Assembly: GCA_963970005.1 (NCBI GenBank)
Contig: CAXAMN010013780.1
Coordinates: forward strand, 443,668-507,667
Length of the DNA: 64,000 nt
Direction: 5' to 3'
DNA from: Durusdinium trenchii
Taxonomy: Eukaryota > Sar > Dinophyceae > Suessiales > Symbiodiniaceae
Shown here piece after piece: positions 18,092-27,536 of the stretch (position 1 is the first letter of the stretch; each line of letters opens with the position of its first letter). The position numbers were made by a program, and so were the translations under genes. The notes beneath the pieces are model-generated. The model was not told the origin of the DNA, ran no database searches, and saw only the letters and a program-made list of their open reading frames with translations.

Positions 18092-19951
18092 ATGTATGAT
18101 ATTTTTTTATCTGCAGCCATCTTTAGCTCAAGCATGGGTGCTTTCAAGTTTTTCCTATGGTTGCTGTTGTCAAGCCTGGATAAGGCCTTTGCACCACCTA
18201 AGAAGAAAGCCAAGATTTGCTTGGCAGAGGCTGTTTGGGCTTCTCCTAGTGCAGAAGACCAATTGAAAAACCAAGAGGAATTGGTCGAAGAAATTGAATC
18301 CTTGCATAGGAGAAACCAGCTCCCAGCCACAAAAGTGGTGAAAATGCTCACCAAAGCCAAAGCTGGTGGCCTCAGGGTCAAAGCACCAACCAGCCAAAGC
18401 CTGAACAAGGCCAATGAAGATGCTGCACTAGGTGGCAATGCAGCCAGGTCGATGAGGAGGTGGCTCAAAAAAAACAACACATGGTGTCAATTGTATTGGG
18501 CAAACATACCATTAAAAAATCCAAAAACACAAGAAATATCACCCAAGCCATTGCCATTCTTGCTTCCCCATGAGTGGTTGGAAGGCTATTTGATGCAGCC
18601 AGGAGCATGGCAAGATTGTATGCCTGAAAGAGGCTCAATGCTGGCCACAAAGTTGGCCCAATGCTGTGCAGATTGTGGTGAGCCTGCACAAGGCATGGTG
18701 CCTCTAGGTATTCATGGTGATGGAGTGCCTGTGCAAGGCAGAATGAATCAATCTAGCTTGGATTTCATCACGGTCAACCTCTTGGCCTCAAGGCATTCAC
18801 AATTGAGAGTCCCCCTTACTTGTGTTGATGCCAAATTCATTGCAGGGCCAGAGACCACACAGGCCATCTTGGAAGTTCTTGCTTGGAGCCTGCAACATTT
18901 GGTATTGGGAATGCAGCCTGCATTAAGGCATGATGGGGCTCCTTTCGAAGAACCTTTTCGATTGACAAGAATTGGCAAAAGCCTGTGCAAGGCTGTTGTA
19001 GTTATGATGCGAGGAGATTGGGATTGGAATGTAAAATGGTATGGCTGTCCTATGCACAATGTCAAAGTAGGAATGTGTTGGCTGTGCTCCTGCAAGCCAA
19101 CAGAGTGGAGATGCCAAACATTAGATCAGAGAAAGAGCCAAAGCCTGGACAAGGCCCAATTTCTGGCAAGCCTGGAATTGAGAAAAAAGGCCATAGCACC
19201 ACTTTTCCATGTGAACCCAATTACCAACCACACCATAGTCCCTGATTGGATGCATGTCATGGATGAAGGATGTGGTGCAGCCTGTGCAGGGCAAGTTTTG
19301 AACGCTTTGTTGCCCTGCTATGAAGGGAAGAAGCAAGAAAAAGCAAGCAGATTGTGGGCACATATCCAGACTATCTACTCAGAGTTGGGTGTCCCAGCCA
19401 GTGAGCAATTGCCCAAACTCACTCTGCTTGACATTGTAAAGCCTGGGAAGGCCCCTGAACTTGACACTAAAGCAGCGACATGCAGGTATTTCTGCAGGCA
19501 GGGGATTTTGAGCACTTTGACAAGCGCACACAATTTTGACACAGGCACCAGCCTGCAAAAGGCAATCCACAAAGTTGCCACCTTCACCACCCAAGTCTAT
19601 CAGCACATGGAAGCTTTCAATGGCAGGAAGCTGGCCAAATATGGAAGGGCATTGAAGAGCCAGTACATGGCATTGGAATCTCACATTCAAAGAGAAGATG
19701 AAAATGATGTTTGTTCCTGGCATGCCAAGCCTAAGTGGCACTTGGCTGAGCATATTTTTGATTTAGCCTGGGAAGGCCACAACCCTAAGGATTTCTGGAA
19801 TTATAGGGATGAAACATTTGCATCCTCCATGCAGCAGTGTGCACTCAGAAGGGGTGGGAAGAGAAATGCAAGCAGTGAAGCAGAGAAAATCCTCCTTTGT
19901 TTCATGAATGACACACCCCCTCTGAGTGTCAACTTGCCCAGCTCAGCCTGA
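18092..19951 (+). CDS. TNP2-like (CACTA superfamily) DDE transposase, ORF N4
   Basis: 619 codons. After a Lys-rich N-terminus the C-terminal 400 residues carry features I associate with TNP2/Transposase_21 proteins: GIHGDGVP (about residue 208), a conserved RGDWDW block (about 305), a zinc-type CWLCSC (about 329), and PDWMHVMDEG followed by a hydrophobic helix (about 384). The last corresponds in position and form to the DVMHIEKNV block of plant CACTA transposases. A His/Glu-rich block near residue 549 (WHLAEHIFD) could supply the last acidic residue. It would bind the element ends and cut and join DNA in the nucleus. The frame is intact. Confidence 0.6.
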   Translation: MYDIFLSAAIFSSSMGAFKFFLWLLLSSLDKAFAPPKKKAKICLAEAVWASPSAEDQLKNQEELVEEIESLHRRNQLPATKVVKMLTKAKAGGLRVKAPTSQSLNKANEDAALGGNAARSMRRWLKKNNTWCQLYWANIPLKNPKTQEISPKPLPFLLPHEWLEGYLMQPGAWQDCMPERGSMLATKLAQCCADCGEPAQGMVPLGIHGDGVPVQGRMNQSSLDFITVNLLASRHSQLRVPLTCVDAKFIAGPETTQAILEVLAWSLQHLVLGMQPALRHDGAPFEEPFRLTRIGKSLCKAVVVMMRGDWDWNVKWYGCPMHNVKVGMCWLCSCKPTEWRCQTLDQRKSQSLDKAQFLASLELRKKAIAPLFHVNPITNHTIVPDWMHVMDEGCGAACAGQVLNALLPCYEGKKQEKASRLWAHIQTIYSELGVPASEQLPKLTLLDIVKPGKAPELDTKAATCRYFCRQGILSTLTSAHNFDTGTSLQKAIHKVATFTTQVYQHMEAFNGRKLAKYGRALKSQYMALESHIQREDENDVCSWHAKPKWHLAEHIFDLAWEGHNPKDFWNYRDETFASSMQQCALRRGGKRNASSEAEKILLCFMNDTPPLSVNLPSSA

Positions 19952-20072
19952 AGAAGGCCCAAATCCGATGTCCAGCTTCAGCCTGAAAGAAGGCCATGCA
20001 ACCATAGGTACAATATGTTTCACCTTGTATCACCCAGTAGTGCCAAGGAAAAAGATGCACATGCTGATTTGC

Positions 20073-20231
20073 AGAAGCCACTTTTCATGGCTTCCCAGAA
20101 GCGCTTCTGGGAAGCCACTTTTTGTAGCTTCTAGAGTTCAAAACCCAGAAGCCACTTTCCATGGCTGCCAGCCTAAAATCTTAGCTTCCACCAGAAGCTA
20201 TTTTTAAAAGTGGCTTCTCGGATCCTTAGGG
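20073..20231. repeat. Right subterminal repeats of nested transposon
   Basis: A perfect 24-bp palindrome centred on aagcgctt (20090-20113) sits within inverted copies of gaagccact(t)ttt. Further copies (20148-20216) run up to the terminal ggatccttaggg. Confidence 0.75.
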
Positions 20232-20246
20232 TGGTCGCACAGGAGC

Positions 20247-22424
20247 ATGTCGAGAAGGAGCCATAGGCAGGTCTACCGTGGACCGTTGGTCATTGAAACC
20301 GTTGATACCTTTGCAACTCCCGCTGAGCTTGAAGATGATCTTGCTCCCGCGGACGACGAAGCTGAACTAGCAGAGTCGAGAGATGCTAGGTTGAAGCGTG
20401 AGGCAAAGAGCCTAGACCACATCACGACCCACGCGAAGAAGAATCCTTTTTGTGAACATTGCGTGCGTGGTCGAATGTTGAAAAGATATGCCCACGGGGT
20501 TCGACCTGAGCCTAGCGATGAAGCGTACGAGCGATCGGCTGCTTTTGGCCGTGTGCTCGAAGCCGACCATATGTTTCCATCGGAGGAAAGCGTGAGCAAC
20601 GCTGGAGAGAAGGTGGCACTGGTGATCGTTGATCTCTTTTCCGGTCTGAGCATGGCCTATCCGGCCAGAGACAGAACAGAAGAGTCCTGTTACAACTCAC
20701 TTAAACACTTCGGTGGCCATAGGCTGAACGAGGATACTGGTGTCATTTTTAAATCAGATGCAGCCGGTGAGTTGACAGGAGCGGCATCCAGATTGTGCTG
20801 GACAGTGTCGCCGAGCATCCCCAGGGATTGGCCTCACGCGGCCCACGTCGAGCGTGAAGTGAGGGCGTTGAAAGAGTTGTGCAGACCCGCGCATCTCCAG
20901 GCCGGCTTCAGCAAGAAGATGTGGCCGATCTCCGTTGTTTATACCGCGAAAGCTCGTGCCTTTTGGTCGCCTTGTGTGATTCGCAAGCATGAGCGTGGGA
21001 CGGAGATTGAGGAACTCAAGACTGGTAAAACCCGTTGGGAGGTTTGCACAGGTGAGCCCTTCCTTGGAGTGAAGTACCCTCTTGGCGCACTTGTTTTCTA
21101 CAGGGCCAAGAGCGATGGAATGGCCGCTCCAACTACAAGACCAGGTTTGTTTGCAGGTTGGCGTGTCGACTCGGGCTTGCGATATCGCAACGTCGTGCAA
21201 GTTGTTGACTATGAAGCTGTTCGCACAAGAGCACATTTGCATTGGAGTCCCAAGGACCTGCATGAGAAGGAGGTGTTTTTCCCTCCTGTTGAACACATTG
21301 AGTTTCCCTTATCCAACGCGGCAATGAAAGCGTTGAAGGACATGTCTGACCCTGAAACTGAGGTGAAGAAGAAGATCTATGACAGATCTCTTGAGTCGGG
21401 CGTGCTCCCATATGACATTGACATAGATGCTTTTCCGGAAGACACCCCAGTTGCACCCCCGCGTCATGCATACATTACTTTTTCACGTTTGTTGGAGCAT
21501 GGTTTTACGAAGGGTTGCCCTGGATGTGATGGTGGCCACTACCGCCACAACAAGGCATGTTGCGAGCGATTTGATGCCATCTTCCCTAGAGAAGCTGCAG
21601 CGCCGCCCACACCGGCGCCAGATGTCGGAGCACCAAAGACACCTGGACCGCTTCCTATGCCTAAGAGTTCAGAGAAAGCTTCCTCTTCATCCCCTTCCAC
21701 AGGAGCAGCAGAAGGAAAACATTGGGTTGAGTCGGAGCCAACCGAGGGTCCGGAATACTCCCCTGATGAACTTTGCGAGGGATATGTTCCACCGGAAGAT
21801 GTTGCAGCTGGGGTATACGCCCTAGTGACAAGACAGCTCACACGGAACGAAGTGTTGTCCCGACCTGATGCACTGCAGGCGATCCGCAAGGAGTTCGATG
21901 GTGTTGGCTCCATGGGAACATGGGAGCTTGAGTCGGTTGATGAGGAGTTCCGCGTGAAGGAGGCTGCATTGCAGAATGGAGAGACTATTCACATCGCAGA
22001 CTTGCTTGCTATTTGCAGCGAGAAGCATGTTGAGTTGGCCCCAGAGCTTCGTGCTCTGAAGGGTCGCGTGTGTTACCGTGGCGATTCTGCAAAGACGGCT
22101 GACGGGAAGCTGGCGCTCTACCAGACGCTAGCTGCGTCTCCTGCTTCAATCGTTGCAGCCAATAGCGTTATTTCTTTTGGTCTTTTCGAGGGACACAAGT
22201 TGTCGTCGGCAGACGCCGTCAAGGCGTACCTCCAATCGGAACTGAAAAATTTGGCTGCCACATACATCCGTCTCCCAAGAGAGTTATGGCCTGAATCTTG
22301 GTTCACCCCAAGTGGCTACCCTCGTTTCAAAAGGCCAATCATTAGATTGCGCAAATCGCTGTACGGACACCCAGAGGCTGGGGCCCATTGGCAACAGTTT
22401 CTGAAGAACAGTTGTGTCTCTTAG
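20247..22424 (+). CDS. E1 integrase and N-terminal half of RT
   Basis: Integrase begins with an HHCC zinc domain (HITTHAKKNPFCEHC, about residues 58-72). The DDE core has EADHMF (Asp about 106), FKSDAAGE (Asp about 170) and HVEREVRAL (Glu about 201). An integrase C-terminal domain follows, then a second Cys/His knuckle GCPGCDGG...CCERF (about 424) also found in E3. RT starts near residue 590 with IHIADLLA, KGRVCYRGDS and LSSADAVKAYLQSELK, and ends at LRKSLYGHPEAGAHW, where a frame break near 22410 moves RT to the next frame. The called Met lies just downstream of the nested transposon, so the true upstream linker is lost. Confidence 0.85.
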   Translation: MSRRSHRQVYRGPLVIETVDTFATPAELEDDLAPADDEAELAESRDARLKREAKSLDHITTHAKKNPFCEHCVRGRMLKRYAHGVRPEPSDEAYERSAAFGRVLEADHMFPSEESVSNAGEKVALVIVDLFSGLSMAYPARDRTEESCYNSLKHFGGHRLNEDTGVIFKSDAAGELTGAASRLCWTVSPSIPRDWPHAAHVEREVRALKELCRPAHLQAGFSKKMWPISVVYTAKARAFWSPCVIRKHERGTEIEELKTGKTRWEVCTGEPFLGVKYPLGALVFYRAKSDGMAAPTTRPGLFAGWRVDSGLRYRNVVQVVDYEAVRTRAHLHWSPKDLHEKEVFFPPVEHIEFPLSNAAMKALKDMSDPETEVKKKIYDRSLESGVLPYDIDIDAFPEDTPVAPPRHAYITFSRLLEHGFTKGCPGCDGGHYRHNKACCERFDAIFPREAAAPPTPAPDVGAPKTPGPLPMPKSSEKASSSSPSTGAAEGKHWVESEPTEGPEYSPDELCEGYVPPEDVAAGVYALVTRQLTRNEVLSRPDALQAIRKEFDGVGSMGTWELESVDEEFRVKEAALQNGETIHIADLLAICSEKHVELAPELRALKGRVCYRGDSAKTADGKLALYQTLAASPASIVAANSVISFGLFEGHKLSSADAVKAYLQSELKNLAATYIRLPRELWPESWFTPSGYPRFKRPIIRLRKSLYGHPEAGAHWQQFLKNSCVS

Positions 22425-23629
22425 GAGCAGTCAAGGTTGAAGAGTTTGCATCCACCTTCACCATCCCTACCTTCGGAGGATTGGCATTGGTTGTCTACGT
22501 GGACGACTTGATTCTCTCAGGACCAAGTCAGTGGCACGAGCCTTTCTGGGAGGCGTTGGGTGAAAAGGTGTTGATTGATGACATTGGACCGTTGGGTCGC
22601 TTCCTTGGTCGACACCACTCCACTGTCGAGGTTGATAACACAGAGTTCTTTGGCTTTGACATGCGTGCATACGCTGAGGCTACTGTTCAAGAGTATTTGA
22701 GGGTTGCAAACAGCCCAAAGATGAAAGTTGTTGCATCACCATTTCTCAGCAAAGGATTCGTGGGAGCAGATGAGCGTGGCGCTCTGGCAGCTTCTGCCAG
22801 CAGCATCTTGATGAGACTCATGTGGTTGGCACGCCTTGCTCGTCCCGACCTGCTGAGAGTTGTGACTTGGTTAGCGACCATGGTACAGTCCTGGACGCAA
22901 GCTTGTGATGCATACTTGTACCGTGCCATGTGCTACCTCGAATGCACCAAGAACGCTATGTTGCTTGGGCATGTGCGTGATGCGCCGGAGCATGTGTTTG
23001 TTGAACTTTTCGCAGACGCAGACTACTGCGGAGACGATGAACACACCCACAGTACCACTGGTGGATGGCTACAGTTGTCTGGCCCGCGGACGTCGTTTCC
23101 GTTGGCATGGCTGTCGAAGAAACAGACGGCTACGTGCCGAAGCACGACGGAGGCAGAAACCGTCGCACTGTCGTATGTGCTCTTTGAAGAGGGTTTGCCG
23201 TTGGTTGAGTTATATTCCGCAATGCTTGGGCGTCCTGCGTTGTTGAGGCTTCGCGAAGACAACACTGCATGCGCGAAGGTCGTAACAGCTGGATACTCCA
23301 AGAAACTGAGGCGTCTCAAACGCGTACATCGCGTGAGTTTGGCTTCGGTGAAGGAACAGTTGGACCGCGACGACGTGGAACTGAGCCTTGTCGGAACAAG
23401 CGACCAGAAAGCCGATGCTTTCACAAAAGCAGTCGAGCCTGCGCTATGGCCCAAAACCCTCCAAAACCTTGGAGTGCACCTCGATGGTTACACCATCAAA
23501 CACACATCAGGCACTGGCCTGAAATTGGACAAGCAAATGGCTTTGCAGCCAGATGCACCAACGACAGATGTAGCGACAGGACCTCAGGGCACGACAGGCC
23601 CTACCCAGCCAGGGTACAAGAAACGGTAG
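22388..23629 (+). CDS. E1 RT C-terminal half and RNase H
   Basis: Continues RT after the frame break: LVVYVDDLILSG carries the catalytic YVDD (about residue 37), followed by the thumb region (ARLARPDLLRVVTWLA). RNase H has ADADYCGD (about 210), RSTTEAETVALSYV and LREDNTACAK as its acidic positions, and ends with QKADAFTKAV. The Pro/Thr-rich tail stops about 120 bases before the right LTR. Sequence and order match the Ty1/copia family. The frame break means no single intact pol can be made from this copy. Confidence 0.88.
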   Translation: MATVSEEQLCLLGAVKVEEFASTFTIPTFGGLALVVYVDDLILSGPSQWHEPFWEALGEKVLIDDIGPLGRFLGRHHSTVEVDNTEFFGFDMRAYAEATVQEYLRVANSPKMKVVASPFLSKGFVGADERGALAASASSILMRLMWLARLARPDLLRVVTWLATMVQSWTQACDAYLYRAMCYLECTKNAMLLGHVRDAPEHVFVELFADADYCGDDEHTHSTTGGWLQLSGPRTSFPLAWLSKKQTATCRSTTEAETVALSYVLFEEGLPLVELYSAMLGRPALLRLREDNTACAKVVTAGYSKKLRRLKRVHRVSLASVKEQLDRDDVELSLVGTSDQKADAFTKAVEPALWPKTLQNLGVHLDGYTIKHTSGTGLKLDKQMALQPDAPTTDVATGPQGTTGPTQPGYKKR

Positions 23630-23749
23630 AAACACAAGCCGAAGAGAATACCTCCATACAGTGCGCCACAGAGCCTTTCCGACACAGCTGGATAGCCCGG
23701 GATTTAGAACTGATCCCAAGCCGTCGAGCAGCTCAGGAGTCAGAGGGGG
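23630..23749 (+). other. E1 3' untranslated region with polypurine tract
   Basis: Non-coding. It ends in the purine run cagaggggga (23741-23750) directly before the right LTR, the expected plus-strand primer. Confidence 0.7.
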
Positions 23750-24054
23750 AGATGAAATCCCTCAGCTAAAACAACCACAAGATGAACTGAGCTTTGAGTG
23801 AGGCTTGCATGCTTACATGTATAGTTGATAGGAGGAATCTAGGATCACTTGTCCAAGATTGGAATTGTCATGTAAAGAATTGCATAATCTGAAATCGGTA
23901 TGCTAAAGTAGCATTGCCGTGTGAACTGTGTGACTGTTCGCCAACTACGTTTGGCTCAAGACTTTGGAAAATTTGCTGCTGACGCGACCGGATACGATCG
24001 TTCGCGTTTTGAGTCGGCCTACCAAGAGATAGACCAAGGTTTTAGCTTTCAACT
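23750..24054 (+). repeat. E1 right LTR
   Basis: Direct copy of 4522-4826, with the spliced-leader-like 11-mer at 23950-23960, followed by the ATATA target duplication. Confidence 0.95.
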
Positions 24055-24059
24055 ATATA

Positions 24060-24732
24060 TAATTACATCTAATTACGTGATATTACGCGAACAGGGCCTG
24101 GCTTGCAGCAGTCAATATTCGGGTGAAGCTTAAAATCAGATGCTTGGTACATCTTGGTACGGGGATCGTGTTTGAAAGGGTTCTGCATTTTGTTGACCGA
24201 TGCAGCTTTGCATCCAGTGTTGCTCAGCTATCCCTCATGATGAAGGAGCAGTTCACAGCCAGTTCACATCCGTGTGGCGGTTTGAACGTCGCTGTCATTT
24301 TTCTTAAGCTGTAGGCTCCGAGCTGTGGCCAGGTCTGAGCCTGCGGAGGAGCCGAATGCAGCCGGAAGAAGCGTGGGGGTGGCACAGATGAAACGACTGT
24401 GATGGGGCTCCTCAGAGAAGCCTGTGGCCTGAAAAGACAGGAAAGTTGGAAAACAAAATGTACTGTATAGTTATATGCCAACACATAGGAAAATATAGGT
24501 TTGTATGCATCTCCGTGATGACTGTCAGCTGCTGCGTGCCCCATAGCTATTGTACGGCTATGGCTTCGGCTTACTTATGCTGACTTGAATTGACAAAGCT
24601 TGGCCCCTTTTGGCCCACAACCATCTTTTGAAACCATATAGAGTTAGCATGAGTTAGCGTCTCCCTTTTCCTCTCCGTGGATTTAGCTCAAGCTGATAAC
24701 ATATCACACTTTGCCTCAAATGTCCTTTTCAG
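24060..24732. other. No confident gene
   Basis: Host DNA between E1 and the next EF-hand exon. A 63-codon + strand ORF at 24123 has no recognisable domain and is not called. Confidence 0.45.
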
Positions 24733-24761
24733 ATGTTGCAAGATCTTGATACAACAGGCCA
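24733..24761 (+). CDS. Possible half EF-hand exon
   Basis: Between a pyrimidine-rich acceptor (tccttttcag) and a GCAAGG donor, 29 bases encode MLQDLDTTG plus two bases. Asp1, Asp3, Thr5 and Gly6 match the first half of an EF-hand loop. The exon that would complete the loop was not found, so this remains a candidate. Confidence 0.35.
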
Positions 24762-25357
24762 GCAAGGACCAGCAGACAATCGAGGAATCAAGGAAAGAAA
24801 ACTGGTTGGTGTGTTCAGCTTGCACTCAGGAAGGCATCGCCTCCACAAGCCGATCGTGAACTGCCACGAGCTTGGAATCGATTTAGACAATGACGTGCCA
24901 AAGATATCCAAAGCAGAAGATGTAGATTGTCCTGATAGCCTGACAGAGTGCCTGACAGTTGTTCTTTCAGAGCTAAAAAGCCTTAGGTTTGTTCTCTTCA
25001 CAGTCGAACCTGTGGAACGAGACATCGGTCTGCTCATTCGGGCCCGTTCCGTCTCCGCGTCTCAGCGGGATGAAGCGCATTGGTTGCGACGCTTCCGGTG
25101 TTTGATCAATAGTAGGGATGGAACAAAAGCTCTCCCAACCATCCCTGAACAATTGCCCTGCAGAATGCATTCCAAGGTTAGCTGCTGATCTTCCCTGGGT
25201 GTCACTTTGGAGGATTTTCATGGCATCGGCCGTGCTGATGTGTGGGGGTCCCGGTGGCCGGGTGGCATCGCTTTGCAACACAGGGGGCCCGCTGCAGTCC
25301 TGGCTTCAAGCAACTTCAAAAACGGACACCGTCAATAAGCAAAAATTGTTTCTAATG
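24762..25357. other. No confident gene
   Basis: A 151-codon + strand ORF overlaps this stretch from 24733, but beyond the EF-hand-like start it has no recognisable domain and contains a better splice donor at 24762. Confidence 0.4.
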
Positions 25358-25450
25358 GCTTCTTGTTCCTAGTAGCACGGCCAGGAGCCCCTAGTAGCGT
25401 CCTTGCTCCTAGCGCGATGCCAGGAGCCCCTAGTAGCGTCCTTGTTCCAT
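25358..25450 (+). repeat. TAGTAG-type dispersed repeat, cluster b
   Basis: Copies of cttgttcctagtagca, ggccaggagcccctagtagcg and tccttg in the orientation opposite to cluster a. Confidence 0.85.
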
Positions 25451-25847
25451 CAAGCATGGAGCCCTGCCTCGCCTCGATCGATGAGTGAGGCTTGGGCTGT
25501 TCAAGCCTCTTTGGCGGACAGGCGCGGGTCGGCAGCCGGGTCGGCCGGACAGCCGGGGGGCGAAGCTGGACTGCTAGGACTCCTTTGAATTCCCGAAAAA
25601 TGGCAACCCCAGGACCTGAAAAAGCTGGCTTCTTGTGCATGTGTGGCGCAAGAGTAGCCCCCTTCCGGAGTTAGATGCTTGGGGCTCACTTGGCTCACAG
25701 ACATTGGAGCAGCATAAATAAGATGGCAAGGATGGCAGCGGCGCAACGCGGGTCAGCCAGGCTGAGATGGATCAAGCTTTGCTGCTCTTTCTGGCTTGGT
25801 CGATCGTGAGACTTTTCCTCAGACACCATGGGCCATAGGCACAGCCT

Positions 25848-25849
<2 letters not shown>

Positions 25850-25886
<37 letters not shown>
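25850..25886. repeat. (GA)n microsatellite
   Basis: An uninterrupted GA run of about 36 bp, followed by purine-rich DNA to about 25980. Confidence 0.95.
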
Positions 25887-25891
<5 letters not shown>

Positions 25892-26014
25892 AAAGGGTGA
25901 GGGACAGGGAGATGGAGCGAAAGAGAAGAGAAATGAAAAGGAAAAGAGAAGAAGAAAGAGCAAGTGGAAGAGGAGCAGGAAGAACAATTTATGGAGAACA
26001 TAGAAACTTGGGTG

Positions 26015-26075
26015 GCAAGGACGCTACTAGGGGCTCCTGGCCGTACTACTAGGAGCAAGGACGCTACTAGGAACA
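26015..26075 (-). repeat. TAGTAG-type dispersed repeat, cluster c
   Basis: caaggacgctactagg, ggctcctggccgtactac and taggagcaaggacgctac in the cluster a orientation. Confidence 0.85.
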
Positions 26076-26204
26076 TAGAGACAGTTTTGTTTCGATTCTT
26101 GTTGGATCTTTCGCATTCATAGTTGGCACGGCCACAATTCAGGTCGTTGTTTGCGTTGCGCGGCAGAATTGACATGTGAATCATCAAACTCTTTGGTTTG
26201 TTTT

Positions 26205-26945
26205 TCCCCAGATAGCGAAGCTATGGGGTTCTTACTTCAAATAACAATGGGTTGCCCGTGCGTGCTTTCGAGACAGGTTGCTGGTGCTGGGTGCCGGTGC
26301 TGTGAGCTGGCTGTGCACGTGGTGGGGACAGGTTGCTGGTGCCGGTGCTGGTGCTGGGTGCCGGGTGCGGGTGCTGGTGCCAACTGGCTGTGCACGCGGC
26401 ACGCGGTGGAGACAGGTTGCTGGTGCTGGTGCCGGGTGCTGGCTGTGCGCGCGGTGGAGACAGGGTGCCGGTGCTGGTGTCTGGTGCTCCCAGCTGGCTG
26501 CGCGCGTGGTGGAGACAGGGTGCGGTGCTGGGCGCCGGGCGCCGGTTCGTGCTGTGAGCTGGCTGTGCACGTGGTGGAGACAGGGTGCCGGTGCTGGCGC
26601 TGGGTGCTGGCTGTGCGCGTGGTGGAGACAGGGTGCCGGGTGCCGGTGCCCGGGTGCCGGTCTGGGCGGTGGCTGTGCGGCTGGGGGGGAGGATTTTTTG
26701 TTCCCCAGATAGCGACATCTACGGGGTTCTTATTACTTCAACTGACAATGAAGTGGCTGTGCTGTGGTGCTGGTGCTGGGTGCTGTGGAAACAGGGTGCC
26801 AGTGCTGGGTGCTGGTGCCCGGTGCTGGTGCGGGCTGTGGCGCTGGTGCTGGGTGCTGTGAGCTGGCTGTGCGCGGGGTGGAGACACGGTACTGGTGCTG
26901 GGTGCTGGTGCTGGGCGCCGTGAGCTGGCTGGTGTGCCGGTGCTT
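26205..26945. repeat. GC-rich minisatellite array I with header
   Basis: A header cccagatagcgaagctatgg precedes degenerate units built from ggtgctggtgctgggtgcc, gtgagctggctgtgcgcg and tggtggagacagggtgcc. A second header (26703, ccccagatagcgac) restarts the array. All six frames look open in places, but the translations are pure repeat. Confidence 0.85.
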
Positions 26946-26950
26946 GGTGC

Positions 26951-27063
26951 CCACTTCTGACAGTGAAGTGATGACAACCGCCGCTTCTGACAGTAAAGGG
27001 TAACAAACCGCCGCTTGCAGCAGTGAAGGGCGACCAAGCGCCGCTTCTGACAATGAAGTGCCA
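26951..27063. repeat. Short tandem repeat, about 30-35 bp units
   Basis: About four copies of cgccgcttctgacagtgaag with variable short tails. Confidence 0.75.
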
Positions 27064-27536
27064 GCAGTCATGGGCCGCATAAGTTCCGCGCAACATCATA
27101 CGGTGTTGTCGCTTGAGCGTTCTTTGTCTATTGGCGCTGTGGGGTATTTACACTCTTCAGGTTTTGTTTTGGCCGACAGCTGTGTCAAGGGCTGTACTGT
27201 TATGACGCTCACCCAGCCACAGCCATATAAGTGGCAAATTGGTTGAAGATCAGGCTTCTTCCAGTTTCATTCATTAGATCAACCATGAGTGCTTGCAATA
27301 TTTGTTTTCAAAATCAGTTCTCCAAAACACGTGTGTTCAGAGTCACACAGCTGGTGGCTAGCGGCTGGTGGCTGGGCCTCGTTTTCTAGACAGAATTGTT
27401 GCTAGCTGCCAACTGCTAAGGATGCAGTGAGTTATGATTTCCAAAACAGATTTTTGGGAAGGGTGGGGTGGACGTGCACTTATTTTTGGACCTACATGTT
27501 TGACTTTATTTCCAGCAGACTGGTGGAAATGGACAC
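27064..27536. other. No gene seen
   Basis: AT-balanced DNA without a supported ORF or exon. Confidence 0.45.

Larger units (their letters stand above)
13090..20000. repeat. Dispersed imperfect palindrome GCCTG-3/4N-AAGGC
   Basis: By eye roughly 60 copies of agcctg(3-4N)aaggc, typically agcctgaacaaggcc, agcctgcacaaaggcc or agcctggacaaggc, spread through ORFs and spacers. The half-sites GCCT and AGGC are inverted. Copies are read as SLNKA/SLDKA in one frame and EPEQG/QPAQG in another. Outside this element I saw at most an isolated match (near 60409). Confidence 0.85.
12784..20231 (+). mobile_element. Nested 7.4-kb DNA transposon, CACTA/TNP2-like
   Basis: Ends are inverted: ccctaaggatccgagaa at 12784 and its complement ending at 20231, flanked by a 2-bp TG repeat (12782-12783, 20232-20233). 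Subterminal DNA is rich in short inverted repeats, including agaagcgcttct palindromes at both ends. It holds four + strand ORFs; the last resembles TNP2-type transposases. It interrupts E1, so it is younger. CACTA elements usually begin CACTA and duplicate 2-3 bp, so the termini are atypical. Confidence 0.85.
4522..24054 (+). mobile_element. E1: Ty1/copia LTR retrotransposon with two nested insertions
   Basis: Bounded by 305-bp direct LTRs differing at two adjacent bases by eye, and by ATATA duplications at 4517-4521 and 24055-24059. The internal order is SR/HAD ORF, gag, protease, methyltransferase-like domain, integrase, RT, RNase H, which is copia-type because integrase precedes RT. A 0.9-kb TIR element interrupts the first ORF, and a 7.4-kb DNA transposon sits between the methyltransferase-like domain and integrase. 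Frame breaks near 9250, 9590, 11600, 12255 and 22410 make this copy defective as read. Without the insertions it would be about 11.2 kb. Confidence 0.93.

Noticed and set aside
24123..24314. 63-codon + strand ORF after E1
   Set aside because: No domain, no splice context, and length expected by chance.
26151..26923. Long overlapping ORFs on both strands in the GC-rich minisatellite region
   Set aside because: The translations are pure repeat (Gly/Ala/Cys/Trp or Thr/Pro/Ala/His), are open in several frames at once, and follow the DNA repeat unit, so they are not genes.
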